Positions 38,792 through 47,202 of a DNA stretch of 64,000 nucleotides are shown in pieces. Origin of the DNA: Selenomonadaceae bacterium. Lineage in GTDB: Bacteria; Bacillota; Negativicutes; Selenomonadales; Selenomonadaceae. The stretch's first letter is position 1; each line of letters starts with the position of its first letter. Made by a program: the position numbers and the translations under genes. The stretch spans positions 1 through 64,000 of the forward strand of contig JAILRS010000005.1 of the NCBI GenBank assembly GCA_024698045.1, in the 5' to 3' direction. Under the pieces are notes generated by a model. It ran no database searches. It was not told where the DNA came from and worked only from the letters and a program-made list of their open reading frames with translations.

Positions 38792-39223
38792 ATGTTTGGA
38801 GATCTTTTTAAGAATGTTTTCGGAAAAACACTGAAGACGGCGCGAACGGGAGCAAAGGGACTTTTATCGGCAAAAACTTCCGGCGGAGAATTTTTGTTGG
38901 CGAAAACAAATTTTGGTCAGGTCTATGTGGAATACGCGACGATTCAGAGAATGGCAGAACGTGCGTTATCGCAAGTGGACGGAATGAATGAAGTTGACGT
39001 CACTGTAGAAAAAATAGAAAATTCCGCAATGACTCCGATGAAAATTCAACTCACGACAGCTTTGACGGAAGGATATTCGGCGGTAAAAGTCGGCGAGGCT
39101 GCCGATAAAGCGATAAACACGGCACTTAAGGAAGCATTGCAATTGGAATTTTATGTGCCCGTGAAAATTTCCGTGGAACAAATAAAGCAGAAGGAAATTC
39201 CGCAGCGGCGGCGCGTAAGATGA
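38792..39223 (+). CDS. Second Asp23-like protein
   Basis: A 143-residue protein whose middle and C-terminal part (VYVEYATIQRMAERALSQVDGMNEVDV, then LTTALTEGYSAVKVGEAADKAINTAL) matches the Asp23/DUF322 pattern. The N-terminal 45 residues are basic and unlike the first paralogue. GAGGTG precedes the ATG. Its position between AmaP and DUF2273 suggests a partner of the same membrane-associated complex. Confidence 0.75.
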   Translation: MFGDLFKNVFGKTLKTARTGAKGLLSAKTSGGEFLLAKTNFGQVYVEYATIQRMAERALSQVDGMNEVDVTVEKIENSAMTPMKIQLTTALTEGYSAVKVGEAADKAINTALKEALQLEFYVPVKISVEQIKQKEIPQRRRVR

Positions 39224-39238
39224 TAGGCGGTGATAAAA

Positions 39239-39490
39239 ATGCTCGACGTCATTAAAAGTTTTTTCATTGATATCTTTCAACACCACCGCACAAGAAAAAT
39301 CGGATTTATCGCAGGTCTGGGCGCAGGTGTCGCAATTTTGATTGTCGGGTTTTTTAACACGTTGTTCATCTTTTTGTGCGGCGTTGTCGGTCTTTTTATC
39401 GGATCTCGTTTCGACAGTAAAGATGATTTGATTCAAAAGTTGATAACCAAGCTTGACAAAATCTTGCCGGAAAAAATTCAGCGGTGGTAA
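39239..39490 (+). CDS. DUF2273 small membrane protein
   Basis: An 83-residue protein with a hydrophobic hairpin (IGFIAGLGAGVAILIVGFFNTLFIFLCG in two short spans) followed by GLFIGSRFD, the DUF2273 pattern found beside Asp23 genes. The ATG at 39239 is chosen because GGCGGTGAT is correctly placed before it; the in-frame GTG three codons earlier overlaps that site. Confidence 0.85.
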   Translation: MLDVIKSFFIDIFQHHRTRKIGFIAGLGAGVAILIVGFFNTLFIFLCGVVGLFIGSRFDSKDDLIQKLITKLDKILPEKIQRW

Positions 39491-39515
39491 CCGAAAAATT
39501 TGGAAGGATTAAAAC

Positions 39516-39935
39516 ATGAGTCGCAAATTTGCACGAGAAGCAGCATTTAAAGCGTTGTTTCAACTTGATTTTAATTTTGAGGACACGGAGCGCGAACATT
39601 ACGAAGAATTGGCGATAGATACAATGTTCGAGGATAATCCGCGCCTGACAAAAAAAGATTTGTCGTATATAAAAGATTCGGTCAAAGGTACGCGAGAACG
39701 CTTGTCGGAAATTGACGAACTGATAACGGCGAATTTAAAAGACGATTGGAAATTGTCGCGGCTCATGGCGGTTGACCGAAATATTTTGCGATTGGCTGTC
39801 TACGAAATGAAATTCGCAGAGCCTTTGATAGAAAAGGGAGTCGCGATAAACGAAGCCGTAGAGATTGCCAAAAAGTACGGCACAGATGATTCAGCCCGAT
39901 TTGTGAACGGAATATTAGTAGCAATTTCAAAATAG
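39516..39935 (+). CDS. nusB: Transcription antitermination factor NusB
   Basis: A 139-residue all-helical NusB, which with NusE (S10) binds boxA RNA in rRNA leaders. It begins with RKFAREAAFKALFQLDF and ends with the conserved INEAVEIAKKYG and ARFVNGIL. It follows DUF2273 by 25 bp, as in other Firmicutes where asp23-type genes precede nusB. Confidence 0.95.
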   Translation: MSRKFAREAAFKALFQLDFNFEDTEREHYEELAIDTMFEDNPRLTKKDLSYIKDSVKGTRERLSEIDELITANLKDDWKLSRLMAVDRNILRLAVYEMKFAEPLIEKGVAINEAVEIAKKYGTDDSARFVNGILVAISK

Positions 39936-39943
39936 AAATTCTG

Positions 39944-39968
39944 CCGGACATTGAGTCCGGTTTTTATT
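39944..39968 (+). terminator. Rho-independent terminator of the asp23-nusB operon
   Basis: A CCGGAC/GTCCGG stem (39944-39949, 39955-39960) with a five-base loop is followed by T5. Confidence 0.88.
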
Positions 39969-40021
39969 TAGCGCAAGAGTAAATCACTGCGCAGAAGGTA
40001 AAAATTTTTGGAGGAGATAAC

Positions 40022-41458
40022 TTGAATAAAATTCGTACAAGATTCGCGCCCAGCCCGACGGGTTATATGCATATCGGAAATTTGCGCACGGCTCTTTATG
40101 CGTACTTGTTCGCCAAATCGCAGGGTGGCGATTTCATTTTGAGGATAGAGGATACGGATCGCGCCCGTTACGTTGCCGACGCAGTAGAGTTCATTGAAAG
40201 AACATTGGCGGCGGCAAAAATTATTCCCGACGAAGGTCCTCATCAAGGCGGAGATTTTGCGCCGTATGTTCAGAGCGAACGCATGGACACTTACAAAAAA
40301 TATGCCGAGGAACTTGTCGCGAAAGGTCATGCCTATCGCTGTTTCTGTACGCACGACGAAGAATGTCCCGATGAAAATAAATTCGGCGGTTACAATCGTC
40401 ATTGCCGAGATCTTTCGACCGAAGAGATTGAAAAAAATTTGGCGGAAGGTAAACCGTATGTCATTCGCCAGAAAATGCCGCTCACGGGCGAAACGACTTT
40501 CTTTGACGTCCTACACGGAAATATTACCATTGCGAACAGCGAACTTGAAGATCAAGTCTTATTGAAGAGTGACGGCATGCCCACGTACAATTTCGCAAAC
40601 GTTGTCGACGATCACTTGATGAAAGTTTCGCATATCATTCGCGGTACGGAATTTATCACATCGACACCCAAACATGTTTTGTTGTATGAGTTTTTCGGTT
40701 GGGAACTCCCGACTTTCATACACCTTGCGCCCGTCATGGGTAAGGCCGAAGACGGTACCGTATCGAAACTCAGTAAACGTCACGGCGCAACAAGTTTTAA
40801 TGACTTGATTGAAATCGGTTATCTGCCCGAAGCTATCACGAATTATGTTGCGCTTTTGGGTTGGAGTCCTAAAAATTCTTGTCAAGAAATTTTTACGATG
40901 GACGAACTGATTAAAAACTTTTCACTTGATGGTTTGAGCAAATCGCCCGCGGTTTTCGATTACGCAAAATTGGATTGGATGAGCGGCGAATATTTCAAGG
41001 CAATGACCGACGAAGATTTTGCCGAAGCCGCCGATAAATATTTCGCAGACTTTGACGAGCCGAAGAAAATTTTTCTCGCAAGTCTTTTGAAAACTCGTGT
41101 GGCAAAACTTTCCGACATAACCGATATGATTGCCTTCCTCAAAACTTTGCCGCCGTTTGATGTCAATCTGTTCAGCAATAAACGCAATAAAGTCACGCCC
41201 GAAAAATCTGCGGAAATTTTGGCACCGGCAATAAAAATTCTCGAACAAGTAGACGATTGGACGCTTGATACGCTCAACGAAAAAATTTCTGCGTTCGTGG
41301 AATCTTCGGGCATAAAAGTCGGCGCGGTTATGTGGCCGTTGCGAATCGCACTTTCAATGCAAAAAGTTACTCCCGGCGGCGTCACGGAAATTTTATATCT
41401 GCTCGGTAAAAAAGTTTCGCTCGAAAGATTGAACGCCGCATTGACTCAATTAAGCTGA
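40022..41458 (+). CDS. gltX: Glutamyl-tRNA synthetase
   Basis: A 478-residue class I synthetase. It shows the HIGH-type motif in SPTGYMHIGNLRTALY, KLSKRHGA in place of KMSKS, and a Cys/His zinc-type segment (CFCTHDEEC, then HC) in the connecting domain. A C-terminal helical anticodon-binding domain follows. It starts with TTG, with GGAGGAGAT just ahead. If no GlnRS exists in this genome, the enzyme would be nondiscriminating and feed GatCAB. Confidence 0.97.
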   Translation: MNKIRTRFAPSPTGYMHIGNLRTALYAYLFAKSQGGDFILRIEDTDRARYVADAVEFIERTLAAAKIIPDEGPHQGGDFAPYVQSERMDTYKKYAEELVAKGHAYRCFCTHDEECPDENKFGGYNRHCRDLSTEEIEKNLAEGKPYVIRQKMPLTGETTFFDVLHGNITIANSELEDQVLLKSDGMPTYNFANVVDDHLMKVSHIIRGTEFITSTPKHVLLYEFFGWELPTFIHLAPVMGKAEDGTVSKLSKRHGATSFNDLIEIGYLPEAITNYVALLGWSPKNSCQEIFTMDELIKNFSLDGLSKSPAVFDYAKLDWMSGEYFKAMTDEDFAEAADKYFADFDEPKKIFLASLLKTRVAKLSDITDMIAFLKTLPPFDVNLFSNKRNKVTPEKSAEILAPAIKILEQVDDWTLDTLNEKISAFVESSGIKVGAVMWPLRIALSMQKVTPGGVTEILYLLGKKVSLERLNAALTQLS

Positions 41459-41474
41459 AAATTTTTTCTAAAAC

Positions 41475-41511
41475 AAAAAGTCCCTCCCGAAATCGGAAGG
41501 GATTTTATTTT
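41475..41511. terminator. Bidirectional terminator between gltX and ispG
   Basis: TCCCTCCCGA and TCGGAAGGGA (41481-41502) form an inverted repeat with one mismatch. A T-rich run follows on the plus side and an A run (T run on the minus strand) precedes it, serving both convergent genes. Confidence 0.85.
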
Positions 41512-41522
41512 ACAATCGTCGA

Positions 41523-42587
41523 TTATCTTTCGGATAAAATTTGGTCAATCTCCTTGAATAGTTCATCAACAAGATTTGCTTCGGGCACTTTGCGAACAAT
41601 GACACCTTTGCGGAAAATAATTCCTTCGCCGTCCGCGCCCGCAATTCCGACATCAGCCGTCCGCGCTTCGCCGGGGCCGTTGACGATACAGCCCATAACC
41701 GCAACCGTTAAACTTTTCTCGACGGATGAAAGTTTTTCTTCAACCTGCGCGGCAATGGCAGGTAAATCAATCGAGGTTCGTCCGCAAGTTGGGCAGGAGA
41801 TAAAAGTTATACCGCCGTCACGAAGACCGAGCGACTTTAAAATTTCTTTGGCGACTTGCACTTCGATAACAGGATCCCCTGTCAACGAAACACGCATTGT
41901 ATCGCCGATGCCCTCCGCCAAAAGTGCGCCGATGCCTACCGCCGATTTTATCACGCCCGAATTTACAGTACCTGCCTCGGTTATTCCCAAGTGCAGCGGA
42001 TAATTTTTCTTCGTACTCATCAATCTGTAAGCGGCAAGAGTAAGCGGCACATCATGTGCTTTGAGCGAAATTTTTATGTCGTAAAAATCTTCCGCCTCCA
42101 AAATCGCAACGTGTTCCAATGCGGATTCTACCAATGCTTCGGGCGTCGCGCCGCCGTATTTCTGCAGAAGTTTACGGCTCAAAGATCCTGCGTTGACTCC
42201 TATACGAATCGGAATTTTTGCCGCCTGCGCAGACTTGACGACTTCGCGAACGTGAGCCGCGCCGCCGATATTGCCCGGATTCAAACGAAGAGCCGCCACG
42301 CCTTGCGCAATTGATTCCAATGCAAGTTTGTAATCGAAATGAATATCCGCAATAATCGGGACATCAACTGCCGAAATAATTTTGCTCAAAGTCTTCGCGG
42401 CAATCATATCGGGTACGGCAACGCGCACGATATCGCAACCTGCTTCCGACAGCCGTCGAATTTGTTCGACCGTCGCAATCGCGTCTTGCGTCTTCGTGTT
42501 CGTCATTGACTGAATACTAATCGGAGCACCGCCGCCGATTTTAATTTTGCCGACGCTGATTTGCCGTGTCTGTTTTCTCTCGAACAT
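41523..42587 (-). CDS. ispG: 4-hydroxy-3-methylbut-2-enyl diphosphate synthase (GcpE)
   Basis: A 354-residue Fe-S enzyme of the MEP isoprenoid pathway, converting MEcPP to HMBPP. The TIM-barrel N-terminal domain begins with GKIKIGGGAPISIQSMTNT. The C-terminal [4Fe-4S] ligands are in CPTCGRTSID and in MGCIVNGPGEA. It begins 18 bp after the unknown gene upstream, in the same direction. Confidence 0.97.
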   Translation of the reverse strand: MFERKQTRQISVGKIKIGGGAPISIQSMTNTKTQDAIATVEQIRRLSEAGCDIVRVAVPDMIAAKTLSKIISAVDVPIIADIHFDYKLALESIAQGVAALRLNPGNIGGAAHVREVVKSAQAAKIPIRIGVNAGSLSRKLLQKYGGATPEALVESALEHVAILEAEDFYDIKISLKAHDVPLTLAAYRLMSTKKNYPLHLGITEAGTVNSGVIKSAVGIGALLAEGIGDTMRVSLTGDPVIEVQVAKEILKSLGLRDGGITFISCPTCGRTSIDLPAIAAQVEEKLSSVEKSLTVAVMGCIVNGPGEARTADVGIAGADGEGIIFRKGVIVRKVPEANLVDELFKEIDQILSER

Positions 42588-42605
42588 ATCATCACCAAAT
42601 TAAAT

Positions 42606-43568
42606 TTATATTTTGAAATTGCTTGCCGTACGATAGGCGTTGATTGCTTTGCGATTGGGCGCGGAAACTTGTCGCTTACATTCGATAACTTCATCGACAA
42701 TATGTTCGGGCAAATCTTTGTATTCGTCCGAATCGGTGAATCGTGCCCATTCGTCTTGAAGAGCGCGGACAGTCCACAAATATTTTTCCTTAATATCTTC
42801 GGGCGTTGTGGTATCACGACCAAAGTTTTTCATGCCGTAAATTTTTTCGCCGGCGTTGATAATTTTACTGAGCTCAGAAGTTGCGCGTTCGCCTATCGCT
42901 TGAATGTTTTCGTTAACGTCCGCCAAAGTTTGATTTTTTCCGTCGCCGTTCGCGGAAGTATTTTCGCCGTCAACATTAACATTTGTATCCGCCGAAATAT
43001 TTGCGTTATCGTTGCCGAAAAGATTTGAGCCCGAAGAAATTTCACTGCCTGCCGAAATATTTCCGACATCTGCGGAATTTTCTACGCCTGCGGTCATTGC
43101 CGCATTGATTCCGCTTATACCACCGCCGCCTTGACCGAGCGCGGAAAGTTCTGCCATCGCGCTTGCAGACGCTTTTACCATTGCCCTTGTCATTGCATCG
43201 CATGCTTCCGATTTTGATTTTGCCTGCCGCAATTCTCTTTCCAGCTCTTCACGCGCCTCGATAACGTGTTTCGCTTTCTTGTAAGTCTTGGTATCATTTG
43301 TGCGCAAGAATCCGAGTTCTTCGTCGGAAATTTTTTGCCCGTTCTTCAGTTTGTTTTTGATGGACGAAAGTTTTTGTTGAATCGCTTGCTTTTTGGAAGT
43401 TTTCGCCGCCTCGTTGAGTTTGTCGAATGTAGATGCCGGCTTTGTCCATGACAAATTTCCGTTCGCATTTGTTATCGTCTGTCCTGTTTGTATTTTGTAT
43501 TTCGCGGCGAAGTTCAGATTTTTTTGTTTGATGTAAGATGAAACCGTCCCGATAATCGCGAAATCCAT
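42606..43568 (-). CDS. Unknown protein, helical with an Asn/Gly-rich middle
   Basis: I do not recognise a family. The 320-residue product from the ATG at 43568 (GGAGG eight bases ahead) has an N-terminal region with SSYIKQKNLNFAAKY, a long charged helical part (about 55-145, SIKNKLKNGQKISDEELGFL then EAREELERELRQAKSK), an Ala/Gly-rich linker, an Asn/Asp/Ser-rich low-complexity segment (about 180-225) and a C-terminal helical domain with WTVRALQDEWARFTDSDEYKDL-like content. There is no signal peptide or membrane segment. It has its own promoter, divergent from the MFS gene, and is followed by ispG. Confidence 0.75.
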   Translation of the reverse strand: MDFAIIGTVSSYIKQKNLNFAAKYKIQTGQTITNANGNLSWTKPASTFDKLNEAAKTSKKQAIQQKLSSIKNKLKNGQKISDEELGFLRTNDTKTYKKAKHVIEAREELERELRQAKSKSEACDAMTRAMVKASASAMAELSALGQGGGGISGINAAMTAGVENSADVGNISAGSEISSGSNLFGNDNANISADTNVNVDGENTSANGDGKNQTLADVNENIQAIGERATSELSKIINAGEKIYGMKNFGRDTTTPEDIKEKYLWTVRALQDEWARFTDSDEYKDLPEHIVDEVIECKRQVSAPNRKAINAYRTASNFKI

Positions 43569-43613
43569 TTTAATCGCCTCCTTGGCAATGTAACAACTTC
43601 CTGCGCTACGCAC

Positions 43614-43642
43614 ATTTTATATGACTGCACAAACATTGGCAA
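43614..43642 (-). promoter_or_regulatory. Promoter for the unknown gene and ispG
   Basis: On the minus strand TTGCCA (43637-43642) and TAAAAT (43614-43619) are 17 bp apart, about 45 bp before the start at 43568. Confidence 0.6.
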
Positions 43643-43663
43643 CCACTAAATTAGTTACCAGGC

Positions 43664-43692
43664 TTGCAATTTCCACATATGTGAAATAAAAT
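43664..43692 (+). promoter_or_regulatory. Promoter with operator-like palindrome for the MFS gene
   Basis: TTGCAA (43664-43669) and TAAAAT (43687-43692) are 17 bp apart. The spacer contains the 10-bp palindrome CACATATGTG (43674-43683), flanked by TTTC and AAAT, so a repressor bound there would block this promoter. Confidence 0.6.
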
Positions 43693-43737
43693 TCAAGCCG
43701 TTTAATAATTTTCAGTGTCGTGAGGAGTTGTATTGCT

Positions 43738-45084
43738 TTGGTTTTGGAAAGATTGGAGCGTTTGCCCGTCGGGTCGTTCCATTACAAATTATTGGTTATT
43801 ACCGGTTTGGGCTGGCTGTTCGATTCAATGGACACGGGTTTAATTTCGTTCGTATTGCCGATATTGGCGAAGGAATGGGGATTATCACCCGAACAAGTCG
43901 GCTGGATCGGAAGTGTCGGATTAATCGGCATGGCATTGGGCGCGGTCTTAGCCGGTACGATTGCGGATAAATTCGGGCGTAAAAATGTTTTCGCGGCTAC
44001 CGTCATACTTTACAGCGTATCAACGGGACTTTGCGCGGTCGCATGGAATTATGAATCATTATTGGTCTTCAGATTTTTGGTCGGCTTTGGTTTGGGCGGC
44101 GAATTACCTGTCGCGGCAACATTGATGAGCGAATACGCACCAACACAATTGCGCGGAAGATTTATCGTCTTGCTGGAAAGTTTTTGGGGTGTCGGCTGGC
44201 TTGTCGCGGCGTTGATTTCGTACATTTTGATTCCGCGATTCGGTTGGCACATTGCTTTTCTGATTGGCGCATTGCCTGCGCTTTACGTCTTCATCATTCG
44301 TCTGCATATGCCCGAATCAATTCGATATCTTATGTCGAAAGGCAGAGTAAACGAGGCGAAGGAAATTATTTTATCGCTCGAAAAAAATTTAAACGTGGCA
44401 AGCAAACCGATAACCGAAGACGAATTGAAAACCAAGGAAACTCATTCGTTTAACTTGACGGTGGCAACATTATGGTCAAAGCCGTTCCGCGTGCGTACGT
44501 TGATGATTTGGCTTGCATGGTTCGGCATTGTCTTCAGTTACTACGGAATTTTTATGTGGCTCCCGTCGATTGTCTTTGCGCAAGGTTTTGAAATCGTCAA
44601 GTCATTTGAATATGTATTGATAATGACATTGGCGCAATTGCCGGGCTACTTCGCGGCGGCAATGCTGGTCGACAAAATCGGGCGTCGATATACTTTGTCG
44701 CTGTTCCTGTTGATGTCGGGCGTATGCAGTTATTTCTTCGGCGATGCGGATTCGGCGATAGCAATTTTACTTTGGGGCGCGGCTATGAGTTTCTTTAACT
44801 TGGGCGCGTGGGGAGTCATCTACACGTACACCCCGGAACTTTATCCGACATCAATTCGGGCATTGGGCTCGGGTTGGGCGGCAGGTTTCGGCAGAATCGG
44901 CGGCATGATTGCCCCGTTACTTGTCGGCGTACTTTTGGCGAACGATGCGATGATAGAATTAATTTTTGTAATGTTCGCGTCGGTCTTCGTAATAATTTCG
45001 GTTATCGTCTTGAGTTTGGGTATCGAAAGCAAACGCAAATCGCTTGAGGAAATTGACGCGTCATTTAAATCGGCGAACAGTTAA
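43738..45084 (+). CDS. MFS transporter (SLC22/NiaP-like sugar- or aromatic-acid porter type)
   Basis: A 448-residue permease with 12 predicted membrane segments. The loop 2-3 signature is GTIADKFGRKN, and its counterpart in the second half is AAMLVDKIGRRYT. The cytoplasmic loop after helix 4 carries APTQLRGR and the MPESIRYL motif typical of the SLC22/sugar-porter branch. The substrate is not deducible. The start is the TTG at 43738, with GAGGAG ten bases ahead; the in-frame GTG at 43720 would contain that site. It is divergent from the unknown gene and sits under a promoter with a palindrome. Confidence 0.85.
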   Translation: MVLERLERLPVGSFHYKLLVITGLGWLFDSMDTGLISFVLPILAKEWGLSPEQVGWIGSVGLIGMALGAVLAGTIADKFGRKNVFAATVILYSVSTGLCAVAWNYESLLVFRFLVGFGLGGELPVAATLMSEYAPTQLRGRFIVLLESFWGVGWLVAALISYILIPRFGWHIAFLIGALPALYVFIIRLHMPESIRYLMSKGRVNEAKEIILSLEKNLNVASKPITEDELKTKETHSFNLTVATLWSKPFRVRTLMIWLAWFGIVFSYYGIFMWLPSIVFAQGFEIVKSFEYVLIMTLAQLPGYFAAAMLVDKIGRRYTLSLFLLMSGVCSYFFGDADSAIAILLWGAAMSFFNLGAWGVIYTYTPELYPTSIRALGSGWAAGFGRIGGMIAPLLVGVLLANDAMIELIFVMFASVFVIISVIVLSLGIESKRKSLEEIDASFKSANS

Positions 45085-45164
45085 AAATTTTTGATTACCG
45101 ACGGGCAACACATCAGCCCGATAAAAATAAATTTATCGTAATTTAATTCGGAGGTATTATCATC

Positions 45165-45536
45165 ATGAGAATCATTCAAACAGACAAAGCACCTGCGGCA
45201 TTGGGTCCTTACAGTCAGGCGATTAAAGTTAACGGTATGCTCTACACATCGGGACAAATAGCAATAGATCCTGCGGTCGGAAAAATTACGGCGACGACAA
45301 TCGAGGAACAGGCGGAACAATGTTGCAAAAATTTGGCGGCGATACTCGCGGCGGCGGAATATGATTTCAGCGAAGTTTTCAAAACTACTTGCTTCCTCGC
45401 GAACATGGACGACTTCAAAGCGTTTAATGCCGTCTACGAAAAATATTTCATCAGCAAACCGGCAAGAAGTTGTGTAGCGGTGAAGAGTTTACCTGCGGGT
45501 GCACTTTGCGAAATAGAATTGATAGCGGCGAAGTGA
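45165..45536 (+). CDS. ridA: RidA family protein (enamine/imine deaminase)
   Basis: A 123-residue YjgF/RidA protein that hydrolyses reactive 2-aminoacrylate-type enamines. It shows the family order APAALGPYSQAI, GMLYTSGQIAID, FKTTCFLANMDDF and PARSCVAVKSLPAGALCEIE, including the catalytic Arg. GGAGG precedes the ATG. Its stop overlaps the next start (GTGA), so it is translationally coupled to ecfA1. Confidence 0.92.
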   Translation: MRIIQTDKAPAALGPYSQAIKVNGMLYTSGQIAIDPAVGKITATTIEEQAEQCCKNLAAILAAAEYDFSEVFKTTCFLANMDDFKAFNAVYEKYFISKPARSCVAVKSLPAGALCEIELIAAK

Positions 45537-46357
45537 AAAATTTTATACGTGCCGAAAATATAAGTTACACGTACAAGAGCACGAACGGCGACAGGCTTGC
45601 GCTTAACGGCGTGAGCTTGTCGATTGCGGCAGGGGAATTTGTCGCGATAATCGGCACAAACGGTTCGGGCAAATCTACTCTCGCGAAACATTTCAACGGA
45701 TTACTTTTGCCGACGGAAGGAAAAATTTTCGTTGACGGGCTCGATACTGCGGACGAAAAAAATTTGCAACACGTACGCGAAAATGTCGGAATGGTTTTCC
45801 AAAATCCCGACAGTGAAATAGTTGCGGCGATTGTCGAGGATGATGTCGCGTTCGGTTTGGAAAATTTGGGGATTGCGCCCGAAAAAATCCGTGAACGCGT
45901 TGACTTGGCATTAGACGATGTGAACATGAGCGATTATAAAAATTTTGCTCCGAGTAAATTGAGCGGCGGACAAAAACAGCGAATAGCGATTGCCGGCGTG
46001 ATTGCAATGCGCACGAAAGTAATTGTATTCGACGAACCGACGGCAATGTTAGATCCTCAAGGCAGACGCGAAATTATTTCTCTGGTTAAACGTCTGCACG
46101 CGCAAGGTCTTACGATAATTTACATAACACATTTCATGGAAGAGGCAGCCGCCGCGCAAAGAGTTATCGTAATGGAAAAGGGCAAAATTATTCGTGACGA
46201 TACGCCGCGCGAAATTTTTACCGACGTCAAGGAGATGAAACGGCTGGGCTTTGATGTACCGGTCGCCGCGGATTTGGCTTATCGTCTTCGTCGAAAGGGA
46301 TTCAAATTGCCGCAGAAAATTTTGACGGCGGAAGAATTGGCGGAGGCTTTGAAATGA
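45533..46357 (+). CDS. ecfA1: Energy-coupling factor transporter ATPase EcfA1
   Basis: A 274-residue ABC ATPase of the ECF vitamin/metal importer type. Walker A is GTNGSGKST, the Q-loop is VFQNPDSEIVA, the signature is LSGGQKQR and Walker B is VIVFDEPTAMLD, followed by an ITHFMEE His switch. I choose the GTG at 45533, which overlaps the ridA stop; the frame remains open upstream inside ridA, but only as a shadow. It overlaps ecfA2 by 4 bp. Confidence 0.92.
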   Translation: MKNFIRAENISYTYKSTNGDRLALNGVSLSIAAGEFVAIIGTNGSGKSTLAKHFNGLLLPTEGKIFVDGLDTADEKNLQHVRENVGMVFQNPDSEIVAAIVEDDVAFGLENLGIAPEKIRERVDLALDDVNMSDYKNFAPSKLSGGQKQRIAIAGVIAMRTKVIVFDEPTAMLDPQGRREIISLVKRLHAQGLTIIYITHFMEEAAAAQRVIVMEKGKIIRDDTPREIFTDVKEMKRLGFDVPVAADLAYRLRRKGFKLPQKILTAEELAEALK

Positions 46358-47160
46358 TTAGCGTAAAAAATTTGGGCTATACGTACATGATTGGCACGCC
46401 GTTTGAGAAAACCGCGCTGAAAAATATTTCGTTTGAAGTTGCCGAAGGTGAAGTCTTGGCAATAGCAGGTCACACGGGCTCGGGAAAATCTACGCTGATT
46501 CAACTTGTCGCAGGGCTGATTGATTTGACGGGCGGCAGTATCGAAATTGACGGGTTAAAAGTCACCGATAAAAAAATTCGGCGGCTGATAGGCATCGTCT
46601 TTCAATATCCCGAACAACAACTTTTCGAGGAGACTGTAGAAAGTGATATAGCGTTCGCTCCGAAAAATTTTGGTTTGAGCGAAGAAGAAATATCCGCACG
46701 CGTCAACGAGGCAATGAGGCAAGTAGGATTGAGCGACGAATTAAAAAAAGTTTCGCCGTTTGAATTATCGGGCGGACAGCGTCGACGCGTGGCAATCGCA
46801 GGGATATTGGCACTCAAACCAAAATATTTAATCCTCGACGAACCGACCGCAGGATTGGATCCTTTGGCGAAAGAAAATTTATTGAGCGAAATATTCGGCG
46901 CGATAAAAAAATCCGGCGTGACGATAATTTTAGTCTCACATAACATGGACGATATCGCGCGATTCGCCGACCGTGTGATTGTTTTGGCGCACGGAGAAAT
47001 TTTATTCAACGGCAAGCCGCGCGATTTGTTTGCCCGTGAAGAAATTTTAACCTGCGCAGGTTTGGAGCCGCCGCCCGTGACAAAGTTGATACATGCTTTG
47101 GGAATTGATAAGATTGTTTTGACTTTGGATGAGGCGGAAAAAATTATTTCGAAACCTTAA
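46354..47160 (+). CDS. ecfA2: Energy-coupling factor transporter ATPase EcfA2
   Basis: A 268-residue partner ATPase: Walker A GHTGSGKST, Q-loop VFQYPEQQLFEETV, signature LSGGQRRR, Walker B LILDEPTAGLD and the His switch in VSHNMDD. With EcfA1 it forms the heterodimeric engine that drives an EcfT plus S component. The start overlaps the ecfA1 end as ATGA. The usual ecfT does not follow; the next gene is a glycosyltransferase. Confidence 0.92.
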   Translation: MISVKNLGYTYMIGTPFEKTALKNISFEVAEGEVLAIAGHTGSGKSTLIQLVAGLIDLTGGSIEIDGLKVTDKKIRRLIGIVFQYPEQQLFEETVESDIAFAPKNFGLSEEEISARVNEAMRQVGLSDELKKVSPFELSGGQRRRVAIAGILALKPKYLILDEPTAGLDPLAKENLLSEIFGAIKKSGVTIILVSHNMDDIARFADRVIVLAHGEILFNGKPRDLFAREEILTCAGLEPPPVTKLIHALGIDKIVLTLDEAEKIISKP

Positions 47161-47202
47161 ATGCAAAATGAAAGTTTTAACCGTATACGGGAGGAAAGTT
47201 TA

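Noticed and set aside
45102..45130. Terminator after the MFS gene (CGGGC/GCCCG hairpin)
   Set aside because: The stem is only 5 bp and the tail is A/T mixed rather than a T run, so read-through into ridA is more likely.
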